64,000 bases of DNA, from positions 310,001-374,000 of the forward strand of contig JAKULF010000006.1 in NCBI GenBank assembly GCA_022661535.1. Direction: 5' to 3'. Both the position numbers and the translations under genes were made by a program. Numbering within the stretch: position 1 is the stretch's first letter; every line of letters begins with the position of its first letter. Source of the stretch: Eutypa lata (lineage: Eukaryota > Ascomycota > Sordariomycetes > Xylariales > Diatrypaceae). This document shows, one piece after another, positions 1 to 12,174 of this stretch. The notes under the pieces were generated by a model. That model searched no databases, was not told the DNA's origin, and saw nothing but the letters and a program-made list of their open reading frames with translations.

Positions 1-786
1 GGCAGCCTCCTCAATCTTGCCCTTCTTGACGAAGTAACGAGGAGACTCTGGAAGGATGAACAGACCAGTAGCCAGAACAAAGGCCCACACAAACTGGACA
101 CCAATGGGGGTTCGGTAGGAGCTGGCGTCGCTTCGTCCCTGGGTCGCATAAACAACGCAGTTGGCCAAAAGGATACCAATCGTGATGCAGAACTGGTAAC
201 CAGACACCATAGCACCACGAACCTTCTTGGGGGCGATCTCCGACATATACAGAATGACGACGGCGGAGATGAAACCAACACCGACACCAGCAATCAGACG
301 ACCGAAGACGAATAAGACTTCCTGGTTGGTACTCGCAATCTGCATGACGCAGCCGACGCAGAAGACGGCACAGCCCGCAATAATCGTAGGTCGGCGTCCA
401 ACGAAGTCGGCAATGTCACCACCCATCAGAGCACCGAAGAAAGTTCCGCAGGATAGAATCGAAGTGAACAGCGAGGCCGTTCCCGAAGGGATAACGAATG
501 CAGCCTTTTCAACACCAATCGGCTCGCCCGTCTCGTAGTTGTATGGGATACCAGTGTAGAGGGAGATGAAGTACGGCATGGCCAGGACACCACCCATCCA
601 ACCTACAAACCATTAGTCTTCCTAGAATCATGCTGGTGTATAAACCTCTCGAATCTCACCAGTATCGTAACCGAAGAAGATACCACCAAAGGCGGCAAAG
701 GCGCAGATCAGGTAGGCCTTAACTGTAACGGGGGCCTCGACGCGACCAACATCGGCCGTGCCCTCGACGACTACACCGCCAGCCAT
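1..786 (-). CDS. Hexose transporter (MFS sugar porter), 5' part, cut by window edge
   Basis: Sugar/H+ symporter of the major facilitator superfamily, expected in the plasma membrane. Exons 660-786 and 1-602 (minus), with one 57-nt intron (603-659, donor GTGAGA, acceptor TAG); the 3' end lies outside the window. The N-terminus (MAGGVVVEGTADVGRVEAP) leads into the first membrane span ending FGGIFFGYDTG. Family motifs follow in order: GGDIADFVGRRP (loop between TM2 and TM3), a YMSEIAPKKVRG sugar-transport signature, and PESPRY at the start of the central loop. This fits the fungal glucose transporter/sensor group (RCO-3/HGT-like). About 243 of roughly 550 residues are visible, so transporter versus glucose sensor cannot be decided: sensors differ mainly in a long C-terminal tail. 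The family is certain; the substrate is inferred. Confidence 0.93.
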
Positions 787-1515
787 CTTTTAGGTCCAAC
801 TTATTTTTCTCTCTCGTTTCCTAGTATTCCTGGTTAATGGAAGCCTGAGGAAATGCTCAGGAGATTGGCGGGCTTGGTAGTAGTAGTAGAGCTTCGAGGA
901 TGAAGGATCAGCTTTGGCAGTCGACCACAACCAGAGATGATGTGACTAAAGAAAGAAGAAGGCACCGAGTGACAAGACAAGAAGCCCACGTTGGGGTTGG
1001 CTGGCTGGGGAAAGAGGATTTATGTATAACGGCGACACCTTCCAAGCGAGACTACCACGCGAGCAAACAAACTAAAGCTAGAGAGCAGATGAATTAGATC
1101 CGCAAGCGGATGCGACGTACCAGTACCAGGACCGCAGTGGCCCCGAATCTGGGGGTTACCTATGACTACACTGCATGTAGGTAGGTACTGTAAGTAGGTA
1201 TACAGGCCCTCCCATACATACATACTTACTACATGTATGTAGGTAGTAAGTAGTTAACTACATATTAATATTCGGGGTATTGTACGATACGAATAGCAGT
1301 TACACACCCCAAGCCCAGCATGTGTATGCACAATACTCAATACTCAATTCCACACTCAAGGAGTCGGATTGAGCCTAGACTGGACAGGATCCGCCCTCAG
1401 ATCTGGCGCGGTCGAGGCGCCTCCGGTCATTGGGTGAATGATCTACTACAGGCCAGGATGCGGCCTTACCGTACAGGGATCTAAAAGGGCCTTCTCAATG
1501 CTTTCGCCATGTCAA

Positions 1516-1544
1516 GGGGGGGCAGCGGGGGGCAGCGGGGGGGG
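1516..1544 (+). repeat. G-run cluster (three runs of 6-8 G)
   Basis: Three runs of 7, 6 and 8 G separated by CAGC, i.e. a short tandem of GGGGGGCAGC units. Such a strand can form a G-quadruplex, with one long run split to give the fourth tract. It lies about 0.75 kb upstream of the transporter start codon, on the non-coding strand of that gene. Confidence 0.6.
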
Positions 1545-3004
1545 CCATGAAGACACCACGCTTGCTTCTTGTTCTTGGTCTTGGTCTGGCCGAGATGCAT
1601 CTTGAGAGAAGGATAGCCCCACACAGAACGGTCAAAAAAAAGACACCATCTCAGGATTCACCCACAGAGATTCTACCCTAGTAGTATAAGCTAACTTAAC
1701 CCCAGCTGGAGGGGTTTGGGGAACATGGAGAAAGGACCCTGTTTGGGGTTAGTTAATCCACACCTTACTCCAGACCGTTTCTAGGCTAGCATCGTTAACT
1801 TGCCTCGTCTTTCAGCTAACTACACAGACTCTACCTAAGTAGGCAGAGGCCCTAACTACATACATACATACCTAGGTTAAGGGACCTTTGTAATCTTACA
1901 AGGCAAGTCACGGGTAACACAACAGACAATGAACTACGAGGAGGGGGTTCAAAAGCGACATCGATGCTGTTTCATATGTATATTCTGGATGCGGAGTCGA
2001 GATTGATCGGCAGCCATCATTTGCCCCCTTCCGTCCTAACTGCCCGACTGCATAGAATCTCATCGTTTAAAGTTCTTACTTTGTGACAGAAGACATGAAT
2101 TGAGATCGATGATCGACAACCGCTATGCAGAGAATTCGGTACAATTGGCGTGAGAAAAGAAAAAAAGTGAAAGTCAGGCAAGGGTGGGATGTAGACACAT
2201 GCATAGGTATATTACATGGTACGCAGTGTAGTAATCATACAACCAGGTAGGTAGGTATACAATGTATGTAGGTACGCAAAGAGGGGTCATTCGAAACAAG
2301 TCATGTCCGACATACATCTAGTAACCTCTGTACTACAGATTTTCTAAGAAGGCTGTCATTTATTTGTACGTATTCGATGATGTGTTTTGTAACATGTAGT
2401 TAACCAGTGTGGTAATATAAAATAAGAAAGCAGCGTATGTAGGTATGTATACAAAGCTATGCACGAATTTAATGAACCGACTATAAGGCCGACACACGTT
2501 CATGATGTTGCGCGTGGAAGCAATGCGATTCGCTCCCGACATCTTCAGCTGCGCTCGCTCAGCTACGTAAGTAGTCAAGGCTTGCTGGCCTCCCTATCAT
2601 ACATAGTAGGTGAGGTCTCATGAATCATGAACCAGCAGCTGAGATTGGTCGAAGTGTGTTGATTTGGAATCTCATTGAGATCCTGCCCCAATTGGGGAGG
2701 AAGGATGGACAAGACAGGAAAGCGACGTTACATCACCAAAGAGGGAAACGAGTCAGTGTACAATACAATAATATGTACAATACCTACCCATACTCTCATA
2801 CTGCCATACTACGGCTAAGGCAAACAGACAGCGGGAGAAGCCTGAAGACCAGGGGGGGCGCCCGGGGGGAGAAGATAAAAAAACAACCATGCTTCGGCCA
2901 TGTGGCGTCCTACTCGACTGTCCACCGTTGTTTTTCTTCTTTCTCCACAGTATTGGATAGATCTTGGATACTTATCCTGTCATTTCTTCTTCGGATGGAA
3001 TGGA

Positions 3005-3058
3005 TGTACGTACGTATGTATGTATGTATGTAGGTATGTACATACATACATATGTACG
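3005..3058. repeat. TATG/CATA microsatellite with inverted symmetry
   Basis: A run of TATG units is followed directly by CATA units, so the two halves are reverse complements and could extrude a hairpin. It is the longest of several such tetranucleotide tracts in this intergenic region. Confidence 0.7.
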
Positions 3059-6000
3059 TGAGTGACAGGGTGCCTAAACTTCGATGGGACGGTGGCGCTT
3101 TGCGGGAGCTTGCTTCAAAGTTGCTACCCGCTTGGTGACATGGCCATATGGTCATGGCTTTTTTCGGCGAATCGAGTTACCGTTACTGACGTTTATGAAC
3201 CATAGGTAGCTTTCTAGGCTGGGGAACTTGGCATGCTTAAAAACGATGCCACGCGTCGAGAGACACACGCAGCAGTAGCAGTAGGTAGTAGGTAGAATTA
3301 CGATTCGGATGGCCCAAACATGTGGGAACGAGATCTATCACAGTAAGGGTTACTCACCCACTTATCAGATAATTAAGTGCAGACTTTAATATACAGATGT
3401 AACCACATACGTATATGTGTTATATATACTTTACATATGTACTTACATGTAGGTATTACGTGCATAACCCCTTGACTCCCCTGATCTGAAAAGAATGATC
3501 TTCAATGTTCACTTTGTTGGGTCGAGCAGTAGGTTAAAATATGGGAACCCCCATGTAACAACCTTGAGGTATCAAGTTATCCGGCCGAGATAGTTCGATA
3601 CGAAATCTAGAAACTCTCTTCCATAAGCACCTCCCTAATTCTTACTGTTAGCTGCGCTTGCAGCGTCTCTATCTAGTGGTTGTCGGGTGTGGCAGGCATG
3701 GGAAAATCCTAGCGGAATCCGGCGCTTAGTGGGCCGCCCTTTATTAGTGGACCTGGGGATTCCCCAAGGGGTTGTCAGGTAGCGGTATCCACCTTCTCCA
3801 AGTGAATAGTGATCGGCCCGAATAAAAATAGTACCTAGCGAGGTCTTAGGTTAACTAGATAGATAGACATCCAGACATCGTACCTAATCTAGTGTCATGT
3901 TAAGTAGATGTAGTGTTAATTAGATACAGATCTCAAACTATACCTACCTAGGTAGTCGTCATCCGTCAATGTCCATCTCCCTCGGAAGTGTTGTTAATTA
4001 TTGTCGGTAACGGGGTGGTTTGACAGGTTGACAAATAAGCGGCTATAGCCGCCATGTTCTGAACTCCCTGCTACGTAACGTTATTCTCGATACAACATTT
4101 TTCAATATTTCAAGGTTCGTATATCGACAATAACTTGAATCATCACGAGATCCTGTAGCACGCCTATTATCTCTATACATTAGACGGGCTAGTTTTCGGT
4201 CATTCCAAGTCTTTACGCTGCCACGAGCTAAGAGATGACTTGTGACATATGTATGTAGCAATAGTCTAGTCTATATGGGTCATAGGTAAGCTAATTCTTC
4301 GCCGAGGACTTCGCCCGTCAATTCCCCCAAGCCGCTTGGTCGATATTCACAGGCTTTTTGTATTGTATATACAGCTTGTTGTGTGAGATCCACCCACGCT
4401 TGTTGATAGTATTATGTAGTCTCATGCAGAATCTACACCCAAATGAGCCTACCTACTTGATTTCTTCGTGCTAAGATATACCGAGGCACCAATATATCCC
4501 GATGTTTCGATGTCACTTGAGATATCGAAGAAGAAAAAAAAGGCTTCCCCAATGCTCAACTAGTGAACCCCAAAAATTCTCCAAGCCGCAAAAAATTTAC
4601 CCTTCTTCATGGCGTTACCACGGCCGTTTTCCTCTTGCCAATGCACTTATATTCTATAGTTCGAACGTTTAGCGCAGTCGGCGCTTAATAGTTGAGGCTT
4701 AATCCAGATCACGGGGATGTTTTGTGGTAGTGTTGTAGTACAGACACCGATGCGACGGAACCCGCTGGCCCAGATTCGGTTAATAAATGTAAAAGTTTCA
4801 TGTGAGTGATTTGGACTCAATTGCAACTATCGGGGAATCTTGGTAAGTAACGTACTTGCTAGTACCTGATTGGATAGTGTCCGGGTCTGTCGATATTTTA
4901 TTGCTAACTTAACTAATACTTGCTTTTCTTGTTCATTCTCCCTTCCACAACCAGGTTTCTCGTGTTCCATTCTCTTTAATCTAGACTGATCCAGGTTACC
5001 GGAACCATACGACCTACCAAGCCTAACCTGCTGACATACTACCTGCGCTGCCTAATGTTGAAAGGATAGCTAGTCCCTTACTTACCCGTAGGCTCGTGAC
5101 ATGCACTTTTTTGTGTCTCGTCGTATACGCCACACGGGGTTATGTCTCTATTCATGTCGCTCTAGAACGAACTATCTAAAACTTTGTTCATTATCGGCAC
5201 TGTTTAGACACGAGTTCGTAAACACATAGTAATGTTAATTCTCGTTTCTTTTGATATGTATCATACGCCATTCTTCTTGTTTCACAACTCTGCAGTGTAG
5301 TTTAGTGTTCCGGAATTTAAATAGGGCGGCAGGGTGGCTACCACGCTGTCTGGCTGTTCATATCTTAGAATGGTTGAACAGTTATTGTCTCGGTTTCCCT
5401 CTCGTCTCTTCACCCATATAATAGCAAATAGTCTAGTAGGATTCGGTGGCACAATTCTCCCCGCCAACCTAGTCCGACCCTCGAACGTGATACAAGTAGC
5501 AAGACTGTCACCATTACTCCCTGGTAGGATATATAAATCTGAAAAGTGACTTCATGGAGCCAATACCATAATAATTTCACGTATTTGGGCCTACAGGAAC
5601 TACTCGCCTTTATGACCTGATTTGTAGGAAGCTATTCCAGAAGATTACGTTCTATACCTACAAACTTCGCAATAGTCGACCTAAATTATCTCCGTTATTA
5701 AAAGGAAATATACTCCTATCGTTAAGGTGTAATCGTCTTACAACATCTTGTAATGTTTCTTGTTGACGAGAATCACGACGTTAGTTTTTACTAACTGGTT
5801 AAACGATCCGTTAGACTTGTCACTTGTATATTAGCTATACTGTGCTTAACAGTTCCACTTGTCCTCATGATGCCCATGAACTCCTAGGAGTTTGTTTAAG
5901 TGAGAGCATTTGGGTTGTCCTAGCTGTGGCTGCTACGGGTAACGTCCAGCGTTTAGTCTTCCCCTACTATACACAGCCTACCTCCCCAGCAGAATATCAA

Positions 6001-6536
6001 TGGGATGCTAACCTCCTATCACCAGTTGAAGCGCTGAGACACTGTGAAGACTGATAGCCAATCTTTTCCTATAAATCTGGCATAAAAAGGCATAGCCACC
6101 AGGTTCGATGCAATTAGAAGTTCGATCAATATGAATAGCTGCTCTATCATTGGTGATATAATTACTACTATGAGAGTAGAGCTTGTTGTGATTTGTCCTG
6201 CGATATGTTCAATAAGATGATAATAGATAATAACAATTAGAACAGTGATTATATATGTCTTGCGATAATTAAGTATATAGCTAAAGTAAGTAAAAACAAA
6301 AAACAGAACTTTAGACATCGTTGAACTAACTAACTGCAAGCACATCCCCTTTACCAATGCATACATACGTAGACCTTACCTTGTCAAGTTGCAACTACCA
6401 TCATAGTTGCCTGTAGGATTTATCAATATCAAAACGCTCGCTTCCCTCTTAGCTAGGATATAACCTACGTCTTGGACGAATTCCCCCAGTTGGTCGAAAG
6501 GCCATGGTTACACCTTAGAGATACAATAAAGAGAGG

Positions 6537-7721
6537 TCAGTCTTTCCTTGGGGTTATTAAAACTAAGAAGAGGAAGAGGAGAAGAGCAAGCACTCGGGTA
6601 TCAAGAGACATCAAATACGCACGAAAACGGCGCGCGGCCCGCATCCAACGACCTGTCAAGATCAGCCAAGCATACTGGTTGATAGCCTCGCGGCAGTCGA
6701 GGAACCAGAATATCAGCTTTATCGCCGACGTCTTCAAGGTGGGGGGCGGATATCGTTGTCTGGATCCGAACCCGTGGGGCCCGATGGGCCACTGCGAGAT
6801 GGTCCGATTGATCGGCTTCAGTATTTCTCGGAACGTCGGGCCGCGGCCATCCTCGCCGATCTCGTCTCTTTGGCCGAACAACGGACACCCGTGCCAGTGC
6901 TGCGCGATGAAGACGTGGACCATCTGACGCACCAGGGCTTCCGTCTGTGCGACCTTGGGAACGGGCTCGCCGCCGAACGTCTCGGCGATCATGATCGTCA
7001 TCACGGGGTTGGCGAGACGCCACGTCCCGTTGCCGACGATTTCTTCCTCTCCTATGGTCGCTCCGACGGTGTACTCGTCGCGCTCGTCCCATCCAATCCT
7101 GTCCCAGTCCTGGGGGTCGTAATCCATGTACCTCAACTCCACTAGTCTCTCGGGGCCGTCGACCAGAGAGCTCGAGAAGAAGACCACATCCAGGAGGCGC
7201 ATGAGGTTGCCAAGCTGCTCGAGAGTCAGGTTGTCCTCTGGATACCCCAGGTATGCCTGGATGAACTCGTCCTTGGCCCTCAGCTGCACTCGCGAGAAGT
7301 GCTTTTCGTTGCCGTTGCCGTACGAGGCCGGCCCGCGGACCTTGAGGCTCCAGATGCTATGAGACGCTCTGGCGAAATGGCCAGTCTGGCCTCTCCTAGC
7401 CGGGTTTGGCGGGTCGGTGTACAGATGCTCTCGAGGGCATGAGTGTTCATCTTCGTTCGGTGGGTCAGGGCGGGTAGAGGGGACGATGAATCGGAAGACC
7501 GTGGAACCTGCCGAGGCAATGGCCTTCTTGATTCTTTCGGTCAATCTCCAGATCCGATCGCGGTTGGGAGCTGTTATTCCCCACTGCGGCAAAATGACTT
7601 GCCAGAGGAAGACAATCCCTCCCCAGACTTCTAGGAAGGAATGGTATGCTCGCCATATTACCACGACTACACAGAATAGGGCGAAATAACTCATTGTTGA
7701 CTTGACGATGAACTGAGACAA
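6537..7721 (-). CDS. Degenerate SprT-like domain protein with N- and C-terminal membrane segments
   Basis: Single-exon protein of 394 residues. Hydrophobic segments lie at about residues 11-47 and near the C-terminus (LALLLFLFLVLI), so a membrane location is likely. The middle, about residues 175-305, follows the layout of fungal SprT-like zinc metalloproteases: a 'VFFSSSLVDG' strand, a charged strand pair, an HExxH-helix region and a GHG-like turn. The zinc site is not intact: the expected HExxH reads RQMVH (265-269) and the expected third ligand in the GxxGHGP turn is Arg (GEDGRGP, 289-295). If the assignment is right it is a pseudoenzyme. I assign this from motif layout only, not from a search; it could be an unrelated lineage-specific protein. 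Convergent with nothing nearby; flanks are AT-rich intergenic DNA. Confidence 0.6.
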   Translation of the reverse strand: MSQFIVKSTMSYFALFCVVVVIWRAYHSFLEVWGGIVFLWQVILPQWGITAPNRDRIWRLTERIKKAIASAGSTVFRFIVPSTRPDPPNEDEHSCPREHLYTDPPNPARRGQTGHFARASHSIWSLKVRGPASYGNGNEKHFSRVQLRAKDEFIQAYLGYPEDNLTLEQLGNLMRLLDVVFFSSSLVDGPERLVELRYMDYDPQDWDRIGWDERDEYTVGATIGEEEIVGNGTWRLANPVMTIMIAETFGGEPVPKVAQTEALVRQMVHVFIAQHWHGCPLFGQRDEIGEDGRGPTFREILKPINRTISQWPIGPHGFGSRQRYPPPTLKTSAIKLIFWFLDCREAINQYAWLILTGRWMRAARRFRAYLMSLDTRVLALLLFLFLVLITPRKD

Positions 7722-8691
7722 AGATTCCAGTTTAGGCGCTCTTGGTTGAATTGCGCTCTATAGACCACAAAGGAGGGAGGAGGGAACATATCGAAGCATA
7801 TCAATCGCGGAGTCCTAATTATATATGTAAGTTCCCGTTAAGAAGTAGAAAGCTTGCTTCGCAAAGACCATGTTTGAGGCGGTGAGCAAACACTGTTTTG
7901 GAACACTTTCAATACTCTCCTTTGTTCACCGTTTCATCGCGTAGGAAATTGTAATGGTGGTGGAATAGAAGCAGCACCACACGGAACCCTAAAGAAACGT
8001 TCTTTGCCTATTCTAAACTTGGCCATATGTTTACAAGGATGTGTCTATAGACAATGTGACAATATGACAATGCGCCAATGTGTCTTGTTACACGATCAAG
8101 ACCCCTGATTTTGAAAATAATGGCAACAAAACAAAGCCTGATGTTAGTATTTGCTATAGCCCATCTCTAGGTGTGCCAATGACGTAACGCTAAAGCCTAA
8201 TATAATCCTCGATTGAATTAAAATAGGGCTAAGGAAATCTAGTTGATGTATATCTCTTCTTAGTATATATAACCTCCACTCACACATACCTGCCTAACAA
8301 AGAATACTCATATACTACAGTCTTTGTTTGCCAACGACTTCCCTCATTATGTCTTAAGGGGAAATGATCAGGGAAGAGGACATTCAGGCATTCGATGATC
8401 TGTTTAAATCCCATCTAAAAACGTCGGAATGTCAATATCAGAATATTGTTAGCCTAACAAATGAGTGGATTGTGCTATAAGAGCAAATATAGTAGGGCTA
8501 TCATTAATATTTTAGGGGGAGAGAGTATGTGTATGGGTGTGTGCAAAGACATTAATATAGTAATGGTTGATAAGCAACCCAGATACATTGAACTCCTAAC
8601 CGATGCAAGACGCTTCTCTAAACCAGTTGCCTGATATCAAATTCTAATGCAGTTTGACCCGTTGTCCAATATCCCGAGATCATGACTTCAC
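7722..8691. other. Intergenic region
   Basis: AT-rich stretch between two minus-strand genes. It should hold the promoter of the SprT-like gene (near 7722) and the 3' UTR of the cupin gene (near 8691). I see no gene, RNA or repeat in it. Confidence 0.6.
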
Positions 8692-9681
8692 CTACTTGCG
8701 CTTGGTGATGCCACACGTCTGCAGGCACTGCTCAACACCGAGGGCGACGTTGGTGCTAATGAGACCTCGGAACTTATCCACATCGGCGCCCTCGACGGCG
8801 TTGTCGACCACGGCACGCAGAGTTTCGTTCTCGAGGCCGAACAGGTTGTTCGCGACCTGGCTGACGCCGAAATCCTCGTTCGACTGCGGCGCGACGAGGA
8901 TGACGTCCTCGCAGGTAGGGTTGAATTGAGAGCTACAGCCATGGTTAGCGGGAACTAATTAATATTGGGGGAATTGCAATTCTGGCAGAAAAAAAAGGGG
9001 GGGGGGGGGCTTACTGGATGGCACCCTGGAAGAAGACGGTCATCTGGTACTCCTCGATCGTGTTCATGATGTTCCGGGGTTTGCCCTCGGCGTTCACGAC
9101 GGTGTTCTCAACGACCATCTCGGAGACGAGCTTCCCCTTGGTGACGATGAGCAGCTCGGTGGCGCGGTTGTGGATGTGAGGGGTGTTGAAACCGCAGGGC
9201 TTTATGAACCCAACAGCCATTCCGATGCCCTGATTCGTGAGGGCCTAATGGTATGTCAGTCAGTCCACTGCTAGTTTATAGTCATGACACGTGCTTCCCC
9301 GTCTCCGGATTCACTTACAGGGAACGTTTTGCGGTTCGCGGTCACGATTTCACCTCCAGCCCCCGGCGGGCTAGCAACCCGCTTCGCGTTGAAGTCGAAG
9401 ACGAAGTCCGCTTTGTCGTCCGTCAGGACATTATTGAGGGCGTCGGCACGGGTGTCCGAGAGCAGGATTTGCTGGGTCTTGCTGAGCCCGTCGGCTTGTG
9501 CCGTAGCCCCGGCAGATGGAGCTCCCGTGGGAATTGGGATGGTAACCGTCGAGAGAGTACTGGTGGGGCCACCCGTGTGAGACTCGGAGTCGTTGCCACG
9601 GGCCCCAAGCGGAGTTGCCACGGAGCCGCTGGCGAGAATAGCCACGGCGAGAGCGGAGATTGTAGACTGGCGGAACTGCAT
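8692..9681 (-). CDS. Secreted germin/spherulin-1A-like cupin
   Basis: Three exons: 9319-9681, 9015-9244, 8692-8932 (minus), giving 277 residues. Introns are 9245-9318 (GTAAGT...TAG) and 8933-9014 (GTAAGC...TAG); the second contains a long A/G homopolymer tract at about 8991-9009. Residues 1-22 form a signal peptide ending SVATPLG. The cupin fold carries both motifs: GFNTPHIH...E (metal ligands His144, His146, Glu151) and FFQGAIHSQFN (fourth ligand His198, its codon split by intron 2). The C-terminus ends VEQCLQTCGITKRK. Fungal spherulin-1A/germin-like proteins are extracellular; enzyme activity (oxalate oxidase, superoxide dismutase) cannot be read from sequence. Splicing is well supported because both joins restore conserved motifs. 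Confidence 0.9.
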
Positions 9682-9708
9682 TATGATGGATTTTGATGAT
9701 CTTCCCGG

Positions 9709-9716
9709 CTTATATA
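9709..9716 (-). promoter_or_regulatory. TATA box of the cupin gene
   Basis: TATATAAG on the minus strand, about 28 nt upstream of the cupin ATG at 9681. It implies a very short 5' UTR, as is common in highly expressed fungal secreted-protein genes. Confidence 0.5.
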
Positions 9717-12142
9717 CTTAGGCTTAGGAGAACTGATCGGTTTAGGAAATTGAATCCAAAAAGCGATTGTGGGAGTATATAAGTAATATAAGAATAAGGA
9801 AATTAGACAGGAAAATGAAGAAAATAAAAGGAGATAATATAAAGGAAACCCGTTATAGTTTTGATTGTTTTCTGGTGATGACAGATAGTGATGAGAGTAG
9901 GTAGCCTTCCATATGTGGCATTCCCTTGAATCTTATATACACCAATTCTTCATCATGCAGGACCAGCCCCGATGGGCTGGACTGCAGATAAACCGACAAA
10001 CATTTCCCGAGAGCCATGTTTCTTAGATCTGACAAAGCAGCCCTAACCCAGCCATGATGGATGTTGGCTGTGAGATTCCGGAATGCTACGGTTCCGGGAT
10101 CGCATTTAGACCGATGCACGTCAGCAGCACTGGGCTGGCTATACGGGACGAGGATGCCAAGCCAAGAATGCGGAGGGCAGAAGAAGGAAGGTTCGTCGCC
10201 GTTGGCATTGGCAAACAGCGGCGTCTATTAAACCTGCAATGCGATAAGCGACGGTGTGAGGCAGTGCTTGCCAAGCGCACGAGCAAACAGCATTTGCACC
10301 AAAATAGGCACGTCGGCGGGCTCGGATTGGTCAGATCCTCAGGAAACGAAACGTTCCGGAGCCAACTGACCAATGAGGACGGCGGCGCTTGCGCTTCTCA
10401 CCCAAAAATATATCAATTGGCGGTGGTGTTATAATGGCTGCGCCACGAAGCCACACCACAACGAACGAGTCATTCCATCAGTCTTTTAATAAGATGTTAC
10501 CACCAGCCAACTCACCGGGCCTGGCGACCACTTTTTTCTTTTCTTTGTTGGCGGCAGACAAAGTCGGGAATACTATAGCCGTAGATGATGATGAGGGGTC
10601 TCGTGATGCCAGGAAACGGCAACTCACTGTTCCGGCTACTAGACAACTAATACCAAGCGCTGCTAACTATGATCGCGATCCCCCTAGATGACTTGACGAC
10701 GTGGGCCAAGTATGAGCTATGAGCAGTTGGCCCTTTTATGTGCCTAGTGCTTGGAGTTATTGGTATATTTGCTCACTTGGTGCCCGAGATACCCGACCTT
10801 ACGAGAACTTATAGTCCCGTTTACTATTCTCCAGGTGAGTGCATGATATCACTCGTCATGAATCCAAGGCTTCTACGAGTCAGCTTTCATTCCGTTGCCG
10901 ATGTAGCTAGATCATCACTAGAGCAGACAGTGCACACGGTCCTTAGCGACTTCGATAGGATGAACAAAGGGAGTCTTGCATCATTTGGGTTGGTTGACCA
11001 CACAGATGGTGACAATGGCTCTCTAGAGGGTTGCTTGAGCCTATGATACAGCAAACCTAACTTCTTCACCGAAAGTCTATTTTTATCTTAAATTCTTTAT
11101 AAAATAAAATGAATAAACACGTGCCTCGAGAGCCCCTAGAGTATGATAATTTTGTTAAATGGCCCCTTAACGAGACTTGGATCATTAGATAGTAACGAGG
11201 AAAAGATATATATATAGTAGCAAAGCTACAAGCAATTTTCTCCTTCATTAAGAGTAAGTAATGTATAATGTGCACTCCCCATTTAAGAACTGCAATGATC
11301 CAGATACATCAAGGCGCATTTCCCAATCTTGTAAATAATTGTATGATTAGGTACCTTATAATATTAGGCAAACGTTCTGTCGTTCTCTAGAAGAAGGGCT
11401 ATGCTTGGGTAAATCTCTGGAATCTGGGACCCAGAGTCTCGGGTTTGACATCTATGCTGTAGTGAATGTGTCACATGCTCAAAGCAATCAAAGTAACGCA
11501 GTAGTTTTGCTGCCCATCATTCCAGAAACCTCCCTCGTATAAAACCTGTCAGGGGATGGATGCAACCCTCGTTTATATCATATAAGATATGTTTCCCCAG
11601 GCTATTGACTGAACATGACTGAGTTCACATTCACCTCTTAGTAGCGTGCATACGGCGTATCGAATGAGACATCGCTATTATGGTATTAATGCGTGGAAGA
11701 ATGAAAATAAAACACGATAAGAAAAATTCTGTAAATAATTTAAAGTTACTAGAGGATTTCTGGTTGAGCTCCTTATACGCCAACCCCTTACACTCATAAC
11801 GCAAGATAGTTCCGGCTATCTCGATAGGGGTCTCGATAGGGGGTGAGTTTTGAGACCCGGGAAGATCTCGAATCTTGGTCCCAATATAGCTTAGCATATG
11901 ATAACGAGCGTATGTAGTGTTCTTATTCTTTGAGTTGAATGCAAGAAACCATGCCGCTGACATGATCGCTGCCCCCGCGTGAATGAGAAGGGCTGCTTAC
12001 TACATAACCACATGCTTATCAATCATAAGTTGCGATTTATAGCTCTCCACAAAGCACACTCCCCGCGCGTGAGAAACACCTCTGTAGTCCTACTACATAT
12101 TTTTCCTTCGCAGCAAACTGCATCTGTGACGAGCATAATCTC

Positions 12143-12150
12143 TTATATAC
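12143..12150 (+). promoter_or_regulatory. Possible TATA box of the SnoaL-like gene
   Basis: TTATATAC lies about 25 nt upstream of the chosen ATG at 12175. The close spacing would leave a very short leader, so the role is tentative. Confidence 0.35.
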
Positions 12151-12174
12151 TCGTGATTCGCTTTGTGGGCCATT

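Larger units (their letters stand above)
787..6536. other. Long intergenic region, no supported gene
   Basis: 5.7 kb without a convincing coding region. Open frames here are short, start or stop in microsatellite DNA and show no known domain. The stretch has many copies of GTAG/TAGG and CATA/TATG tetranucleotides (about 1178-1250, 1857-1872, 2245-2275, 3005-3058). The part next to 786 should hold the transporter promoter, but I could not point to a clear TATA box. Confidence 0.6.
9682..12174. other. Intergenic region between divergent cupin and SnoaL-like genes
   Basis: 2.5 kb shared upstream region of two divergently transcribed genes. Open frames of about 100 residues at 10054-10434 and 10738-11046 show no domain or codon signal that I trust. 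I see no RNA gene. Proximal TATA boxes for both flanking genes are listed separately. Confidence 0.55.

Noticed and set aside
5824..6366. Short frames just downstream of the SprT-like gene
   Set aside because: One is built from AT-rich sequence giving a hydrophobic peptide by composition; neither has a domain.
10054..11046. Open frames of 100-126 residues between the cupin and SnoaL-like genes
   Set aside because: No domain, no neighbouring exon that splices on, and composition like surrounding non-coding DNA.
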